A stretch of DNA of 64,000 nt from the NCBI RefSeq assembly GCF_050948215.1, contig NW_027488952.1, positions 1-64,000 of the forward strand, read 5' to 3'. A model generated the notes under the pieces. The model searched no databases and was not told the origin of the DNA. It saw only the letters and a program-made list of their open reading frames with translations. The DNA is from Halictus rubicundus (lineage: Eukaryota; Arthropoda; Insecta; Hymenoptera; Halictidae). Below, one piece after another: positions 57,111 to 64,000 of the stretch; the first letter of the stretch is position 1, and every line of letters begins with the position of its first letter. The position numbers were made by a program, and so were the translations under genes.

Positions 57111-57135
57111 TGGAAAGTAGAAACGGGAGGATAGG
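57105..57135. other. Strongly aberrant unit, AAAGTAGAAACGGGAGG
   Basis: Here the GGATA register is lost for about 15 bases (GGAAAGTAGAAACGGGAGG). A related but milder unit, GGATAGTAGAAAGGAGAGG, occurs at about 58,301, 61,772 and 63,444. It marks the border of domain C. Confidence 0.7.
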
Positions 57136-60100
57136 ATAGAGGATAGGATAGGATAGAGGATACGATAGTATAGAGGATAGAATAGGATAGATGATATTAT
57201 AGGATAGGCGATAGGATAGAATAGAGGATAGTATAGGATAGGATAGGATTGAGGACAGGATAGAGGATAGGATAGAGGATAGGATAGAGGATAGGATAGG
57301 ATAGAGGATAGGATAGGATAGAGGATAGGATAGAATAGAGGATAGGATACGCTAGAGGATACGATATTATAGAATATAGGATAGGATAGAGGTTAGGATA
57401 GGATAGAGAATAGGATAGGATCGAGGATAGGATAGGATAGATGATATTATGGGATAAAGGATAGGATAGAGGATATGGTAGGATCGGGGAGAATATAGGA
57501 TAGAAGATAGGAGACGATAGAGGATAGGATAGGATAGGGGATTGGATAGGATAGAAGATAGGATAGGATGGAGGATAGGATAGGATAGAGGATAGGATAG
57601 CGAATAGGATAGGATAGTGGATAGGATAGGGGATTCGATAGGATAGAGGATAGGATACGATAGAGGATTGGATAGGATAGAGGATTGGATAGGATAGACG
57701 ATACTATAGGATAGAGGATAGGATAGGGGCTAGTGGATACGACAAGACAGAGGACAGGATAGGATAGAGGATATGATACGATAGGATAGAGAACAGGATA
57801 GGATAGGATAGAGGATAGGATAGGTTTGAGGATAGGTTGGGACAGAGGATAGGATAGGTTACAGGATAGGATAGGATTGAGGATAAGATTGGTTAGAGGA
57901 TGGGATAGGATAGAGGATATGATACGATGTGAAAGAGAATACGATAGGATAGGATAGAGGATACGATAGGATAGAGGATAGGATGGAGTATAGTATAGGA
58001 TAGAGAATAGGATCGGATAGAGGATGGGATAGGATAGAGTATAGGATAGGATAGAGGATAGGATAGGATAGAGGATAGGATAGGATAGAGGATAGGATAG
58101 AGGCTCGGAGACGATAGAGGATAGGATAGGGGATTGAATAGGATAGAGAATCGGAGACGATAGAGGTTAGGATAGGATAGAGGATAGTATAGGATAGAGA
58201 ATAGGATAGGCTAGATGTTATTATAGGATAGAGGACAGGAGAGGATAGAGGATACAATATTATACAGGATAGTATAGGATAGAGGATACGATAGAGGATT
58301 GGATAGTAGAAAGGAGAGGATAGGATAGAGGATCGGATAGGATTGAGGATAGAATATGATAGAGGATACGATATTATAGAGGAAAGGATAGGATTGTTCA
58401 TAGTATAGGAAAGATGATATTATAGGATAGAGGATAGGATAGGATAGAGGATCCGATATTATAGATGATAGAATAGGATAGAGGATAGGATAGGATAGAG
58501 GATAGGATAGGTTTGAGGATAGGTTAGGATAGAGGACAGGATAGGTTACAGGAAAGGATACGATTGAGGATTAGATTGGTTAGAGGATAGGATAGGATAG
58601 AGGATAAGATAGGATAGAGGTTGGGATAAGATAGAGGATAGGATAGGATAGACCATAGGATAGGACAGAGTATAGGATAGGGGATTGGATAGGATAGATG
58701 ATAGGAGACGATAGAGGATAGGATAGAGGATAGGATAGGGGATTGAATAGGATAGAGGATAGGATAGGATAGAGGATATGATAGGATAGACGATAGGATA
58801 GGCTTGAGGATAGGTTAGGATAGAGGATAGGATAGGTTACAGGATATGATAGGATTGAGGATAAGATAGGGTAGAGGGTAGGATAGGATAGAGGATACGA
58901 TATTATACACGTTAGGATAGGATAGAGGATCGGATACGATAGAGGATAGGATAGGGGATTGGATAGGATAGGGGATTGGATAGGATAGAGGATATGATAG
59001 GATAGAGGATATGATAGGATAGAGGATAGGATAGGATAGAGGATAGGACAGGGGATTGGATAGGATAGAGGATAGGATAGGATAGAGGATAGGATAGGAT
59101 AGAGGATAGGATAGGGGATTGGATAGGATAAAGGATAGGATAGGATAGAGGATAGGATAGGATAGAGGATAGGATAGGATAGAGGATAGGATAGGATAGA
59201 GGACAGGATAGGGGATTGGATAGGATAGAGTATAGGAGACGATAGAGGATAGGATAGGATAGGATAGAGGATAGGGTAGGATAGAGGATAGGATCGGATA
59301 GAGGATAATATCGGATAGAGGATAATATTGGATAGAGGATAGGATAGTGGATAGGATAGGATACAGGATAGGATAGGATAGAGGATAGGATAGGGGATTG
59401 GATAGGATAGAGTATAGGAGACGATAGAGGATAGTATAGGATAGGATAGAGGATAGTGTAGGATAGAGGATAGGATCGGATAGAGGATATAATAGGGGAT
59501 TGGATAGGATACAGCTTAGGATAGGATAGGGGATAGGATAGGATAGAGGATAGAATAGGATAGAGGATAGGATAGGATTGAGGATTGGATAGGGGATTGG
59601 ATAGGTTACAGCATAGGATAGGATAGGGGATAGGATAGGATAGAGGATAGAATAGGATAGAGGATAGGATAGGATAGAGGATAGAATAGGATAGATGATA
59701 GGATAGGGGATGGGATAGAATAGAGGATAGGATAGGATAGAGGAAAGGATAGGATAGAGGATAGGATAGGATAGAGGATAGGATAGGGGATGGTATAGGA
59801 TAGGATTGAGGATAAGATTGGATAGAGGATAGGATAGAGGATAGGATAGAGGATAGGATAGAGGATAGTATAGAGGATAGGATAGAGGATAGGATAGGAT
59901 AAAGGATAGGATAGGATAGAGGATACGATAGAGCATAGGGTAGGATAGGGGATACGATAGAGCATAGGATACGATGGAGGATACGATAGGATAGAGGATA
60001 GGTTAGAGTATAGTATAGGATAGAGAATAGGATCGGATAGAGGATGGGATAGGTTAGAGTATAGGATAGCATAGAGGATAGGATAGAGGATCGGAGACGT

Positions 60101-60690
60101 TAGAGGATAGGATAGGGGATTGAATAGGATAGACAATCGGAGACGATAGAGGTTAGGATAGGATAGAGGATAGTATAGGATAGGCTAGATGTTATTATAG
60201 GATAGAGGACAGGAGAGGATAGAGGATACAATATTATACAGGATAGTATAGGATAGAGGATACGATATTATAAAGGTAAGGGTAGGATAGAGGATGGGAT
60301 AGGTTAGAGTATAGGATAGGATAGAGGATAGGATAGGATAGAGGATAGGATAGGTGATTGGATAGGATAGAGGATAGGAGACGATAGAGGATAGGATAGG
60401 ATAGAGGATAGGATAGGGGATTGGATAGGATAGAGAATCGGAGACGATAAAGGATAGAGGATAGTATAGGATAGAGAATAGGATAGGCTAGATGTTATTA
60501 TAGGATAGAGGATAGGATAGGATAGAGGATAGGATAGGATTGAGGATATAATTGGGGATTGGATAGCATACAGCTTAGGATAGGATAGGGGATAGGATAG
60601 GATAGAGGATAGAATAGGATAGAGGATAGGATAGGATTGAGGATTGGATAGGGGATTGGATAGGTTACAGCATAGGATAGGATAGGGGAT
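57136..60690. repeat. Diverged domain C, irregular part
   Basis: Units are heavily varied, with common markers GGAGACGATAG, GATGTTATTATAGG, GATACAATATTATACAGG, GGTTTGAGG and GGTTACAGG. Local repeats exist: 58,152-58,270 matches 60,128-60,245 at an offset near 1,976, and 59,480-59,700 matches 60,540-60,760. No single period covers the segment and no gene is seen. Confidence 0.75.
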
Positions 60691-60760
60691 AGGATAGGAT
60701 AGAGGATAGAATAGGATGGAGGATAGGATAGGATAGAGGATAGAAGAGTATAGATGATAG
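59480..60760. repeat. 1,059-bp-spaced direct repeat
   Basis: ACAGCTTAGG (C at 59,512 and 60,571) and ACAGCATAGG (C at 59,609 and 60,668) recur at the same 1,059-bp offset, with matching GGGGATAGG and GAATAGG units between them. The repeated part is about 220 bp. Confidence 0.78.
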
Positions 60761-62395
60761 GATAGGGAATGGGATAGAATAGAGGATAGGAGAGGATAGA
60801 GGAAAGGATAGCATAGAGGAAAGGATAAGATAGAGGATAGGATAGGTAATTGGAGAGGATAGAGGATACGATAGTATAGAGGATAGAATAGGATAGATGA
60901 TATTATAGGATAGGCGATAGGATAGAATAGAGGATAGTATAGGATAGGATAGGATTGAGGACAGGATAGAGGATAGGATAGAGGAAAGGATAGAGGATAG
61001 GATAGGAAAATGGATACGATAGAGGATAGGATAGAATAGATGGTAGGATAGGATAGAGGATAGGATAGGATAGAGGATAGGATAGGATTTAGAATAGGAT
61101 AGGATACAGTATACGATATTATAGAGGATAGGATAGGATAGAGCATAGGATTGGATAGAGGATAGGATAGAGGATACGATAGGATATAGGATAGGATAGG
61201 ATAGAGGATAGGATAGGATAGAGGATAGGATAGGGGATTGGATAGGATAGAGGATAGGATACGATAGAGGATAGGATAGGATAGAGGATAGGATAGGTTA
61301 CAGGATAGGATCGGATTGAGGATAAGATTGGTTAGAGGATAGGATAGGATAGAGGATATGATACGATAGGATAGAGAACAGGATAGGATAGGATAGAGGA
61401 TAGGATAGAGGATAGGATAGGATAGAGGATAGGATAGGGGATTGGATAGGATAGAGGATAGGATAGGATGGAATATAGGATAGGATAGAGGATAGGATAG
61501 GATAGATGATAGGATAGGTTTGAGGATAGGTTGGGACAGAGGATAGGATAGGTTACAGGATAGGATAGGATTGAGGATAAGATTGGTTAGAGGATGGGAT
61601 AGGATAGAGGATATGATACGGTAGGAAAGAGAATACGATAGGATAGGATAGAGGATACGATAGGATAGAGGATAGGATAGGCTAGATGTTATTATAGGAT
61701 AGAGGACAGGATAGGATAGAGGATACAATATTATACAGGATAGTATAGGATAGAGGATACGATAGAGGATTGGATAGTAGAAAGGAGAGGATAGGATAGA
61801 GGATCGGATAGGATTGAGGATAGAATGTGATAGAGGATACGATATTATAGAGGATAGGGTAGGACAGAGAATAGGTTAGTATAGATGACATTATAGGATA
61901 GTGGAGAGGATAGGATAGAGGATAGGATAGGATAGAGGATACGAAATTATAGAGGATACGATATTATAGAGGAAAGGATAGGATTGTTCATAGGATAGGA
62001 TAGATGATATTATAGGATAGAGGATAGGATAGGATAGAGGATCCGATATTATAGATGATAGAATAGGATAGAGGATACGATGGGATAGAGGATAGGATAG
62101 AGGATACGATAGGATAGAGGATAGGATAGAGGATACGATAGGATAGAGGATAGGATAGAGGATAGGATAGGATAGAGGATAGGATAGGTTTGAGGATAGG
62201 TTAGGATAGAGGACAGGATAGGTTACAGGATAGGATAGGATTGAGGATAGGATATAATAGAGGATAGGATAGGATAGAGGATAGGATATAGGATTCAATA
62301 TGATAGAGGATAGGATACGATAGACGACAGGATAGGATAGAGGATAGGATATGATAGAGGATAGGATAGGATCGAGGATAGGATAGGATAGAGGA
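60690..62395. repeat. ~1.7 kb tandem repeat, copy 1
   Basis: Matches 62,396 to the window end. The offset is 1,706 at GGTAATTGG (60,845 and 62,551) and 1,672 at GATAGTAGAAAGG (61,777 and 63,449), a difference of 34 bp or two units. It contains GGAAAATGGATACG, GGATTTAGAATAGG, GATGTTATTATAGG and GGATTGTTCATAGG units. Confidence 0.85.
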
Positions 62396-64000
62396 TAGGA
62401 TAGGATAGAGGATAGAATAGGATGGAGGATAGGATAGGATAGAGGATAGAAGAGGATAGATGATAGGATAGGGGATGGGATAGAATAGAGGATAGGAGAG
62501 GATAGAGGAAAGGATAGCATAGAGGAAAGGATAGGATAGAGGATAGGATAGGTAATTGGAGAGGATAGAGGATACGATAGTATAGAGGATAGAATAGGAT
62601 AGATGATATTATAGGATAGGCGATAGGATAGAATAGAGGATAGTATAGGATAGGATAGGATTGAGGACAGGATAGAGGATAGGATAGAGGAAAGGATAGA
62701 GGATAGGATAGGAAAATGGATACGATAGAGGATAGGATAGAATAGATGATAGGATAGGATAGACGATAGGATAGGATAGAGGATAGGATAGGATTTAGAA
62801 TAGGATAGGATACAGTATACGATATTATAGAGGATAGGATAGGATAGAGCATAGGATTGGATAGAGGATAGGATAGAGGATACGATAGGATAGAGGATAG
62901 GATAGGATAGAGGATAGGATAGGATAGAGGATAGGATAGGATAGAGGATAGGATTGGGGATTGGATAGGATAGAGGATAGGATACGATAGAGGATAGGAT
63001 ACGATAGAGGATAGGATAGGATAGAGGATAGGATATGTTACAGGATAGGATCGGATTGACGATAAGATTGGGTAGAGGATAGGATAGGATAGAGGATATG
63101 ATACGATAGGATAGAGAACAGGATAGGATAGGATAGAGGATAGGATAGAGGATAGGATAGGATAGAGGATAGGATAGGGGATTGGATAGGATAGAGGATA
63201 GGATAGGATGGAATATAGGATAGGATAGAGGATAGGATAGGATAGAGGATAGGATAGGTTTGAGGATAGGTTGGGACAGAGGATAGGATACGATAGGAAA
63301 GAGAATACGATAGGATAGGATAGAGGATACGATAGGATAGAGGATAGGATAGGCTAGATGTTATTATAGGATAGAGGACAGGATAGGATAGAGGATACAA
63401 TATTATACAGGATAGTATAGGATAGAGGATACGATAGAGGATTGGATAGTAGAAAGGAGAGGATAGGATAGAGGATCGGATAGGATTGAGGATAGAATAT
63501 GATAGAGGATACGATATTATAGACGATAGGGTAGGACAGAGAATAGGTTAGCATAGATGACATTATAGGATAGTGGAGAGGATAGGATAGAGGATAGGAT
63601 AGGATAGAGGATACGAAATTATAGAGGATACGATATTATAGAGGAAAGGATAGGATTGTTCATAGGATAGGATAGATGATATTATAGGATAGAGGATAGG
63701 ATAGGATAGAGGATCCGATATTATAGATGATAGAATAGGATAGAGGATACGATAGGATAGAGGATAGGATAGAGGATACGATAGGATAGAGGATAGGATA
63801 GAGGATACGATAGGATAGAGGATAGGATAGAGGATAGGATAGGATAGAGGATAGGATAGGTTTGAGGATAGGTTAGGATATAGGACAGGATAGGTTACAG
63901 GATAGGATAGGATTGAGGATAGGATATAATAGAGGATAGGATAGGATAGAGGATAGGATATAGGATTCAATATGATAGAGGATAGGATACGATAGACGAC
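62396..64000. repeat. ~1.7 kb tandem repeat, copy 2, cut by the window end
   Basis: The last bases match 62,288-62,328, so about 65 bp of this copy would lie beyond the window. Relative to copy 1 it lacks part of the GGTTACAGG/GATTGGTTAG cassette near 63,280 and has extra GATACGATAGG units elsewhere. Confidence 0.83.

Larger units (their letters stand above)
1..64000. repeat. 17-bp satellite array, unit (GGATA)3GA, spanning the window
   Basis: The sequence reads as head-to-tail copies of a 17-bp unit, GGATAGGATAGGATAGA, all in one orientation, with point variants and occasional gain or loss of a pentamer. No stretch of unrelated DNA longer than about 20 bases was found and no inverted segment was seen. 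The consensus unit has 7 G, 7 A, 3 T and no C, so the strand is strongly G-over-C skewed. Variant units (CGATATTATAG, GATGATATTATAGG, GGGGTTTGG, GAGAATGGG and others) recur in fixed orders and build higher-order repeats. Arrays of this kind are known from eukaryotic heterochromatin; the taxon and the chromosome location cannot be read from the sequence. Confidence 0.97.

Noticed and set aside
58380..58420. GGATTGTTCATAG units as a possible mobile-element end or attachment site
   Set aside because: The same unit recurs near 61,980 and 63,655 as part of the domain C repeats, with no inverted terminal repeat, target duplication or non-satellite DNA nearby.
1..64000. CRISPR array
   Set aside because: Repeats are direct and short, but there are no unique spacers of regular length between conserved repeats, and no leader or cas gene. 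The variable units are point variants of the same 17-mer.
1..64000. Assembly artifact for the whole window
   Set aside because: The ordered variants, consistent block offsets and traceable nested duplications argue for a real array. Local errors remain likely, especially at 43.5-46.7 kb, and the true copy number cannot be verified from the sequence.

Overview
The window is satellite DNA from end to end. I find no gene, RNA gene, transposon or CRISPR array in it. All 64 kb derives from one 17-bp unit, three GGATA pentamers followed by GA on the + strand: (GGATA)3GA. The consensus + strand has G, A and T but no C, so each C marks a variant unit. An uninterrupted tandem array of this size, with higher-order structure, is typical of eukaryotic heterochromatin (centromeric, pericentromeric, subtelomeric or sex-chromosome). 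The sequence gives no basis for naming a taxon. GGATA is not a telomere repeat I know.

Layout. (1) About 1-1,700: nearly homogeneous 17-mers with short runs of pure GGATA pentamers. (2) About 1,700-25,640: domain A. Variant 17-mers form higher-order repeats carrying a fixed-length marker module, present 18 times. The largest structure is a tandem pair of ~7.5-7.9 kb blocks (5,902-13,435 and 13,800-21,587), each holding two ~1.4 kb sub-repeats. (3) About 25,640-26,505: irregular transition. (4) 26,505-~57,110: domain B, a ~12 kb higher-order repeat (26,505-38,455) followed by a second copy (38,456-54,571). The second copy is longer because 4.7 kb inside it is tandemly duplicated again (~38,280-42,987 and ~42,988-47,700). 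A scrambled partial third copy follows. (5) ~57,110-64,000: domain C, the most diverged part, ending in a ~1.7 kb tandem repeat that runs off the window.

Long open frames cover the minus strand and none of similar length occur on the plus strand. This follows from the arithmetic of the unit: its reverse complement has no stop codon, and 17 is not a multiple of 3, so all three frames encode the same 17-residue cycle of S, I, L, Y and P. I therefore annotate no CDS.

The interest lies in how the array evolved. Length differences between copies are often whole multiples of 17 bp. Both sub-repeats of one block share a length that both sub-repeats of the other block lack (concerted evolution). Nested duplications can be ordered in time. 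One 4.7 kb copy carries a cluster of single-base indels that may be assembly error. All offsets were obtained by lining up rare landmark variants by eye, so block ends are good to a few tens of bases.
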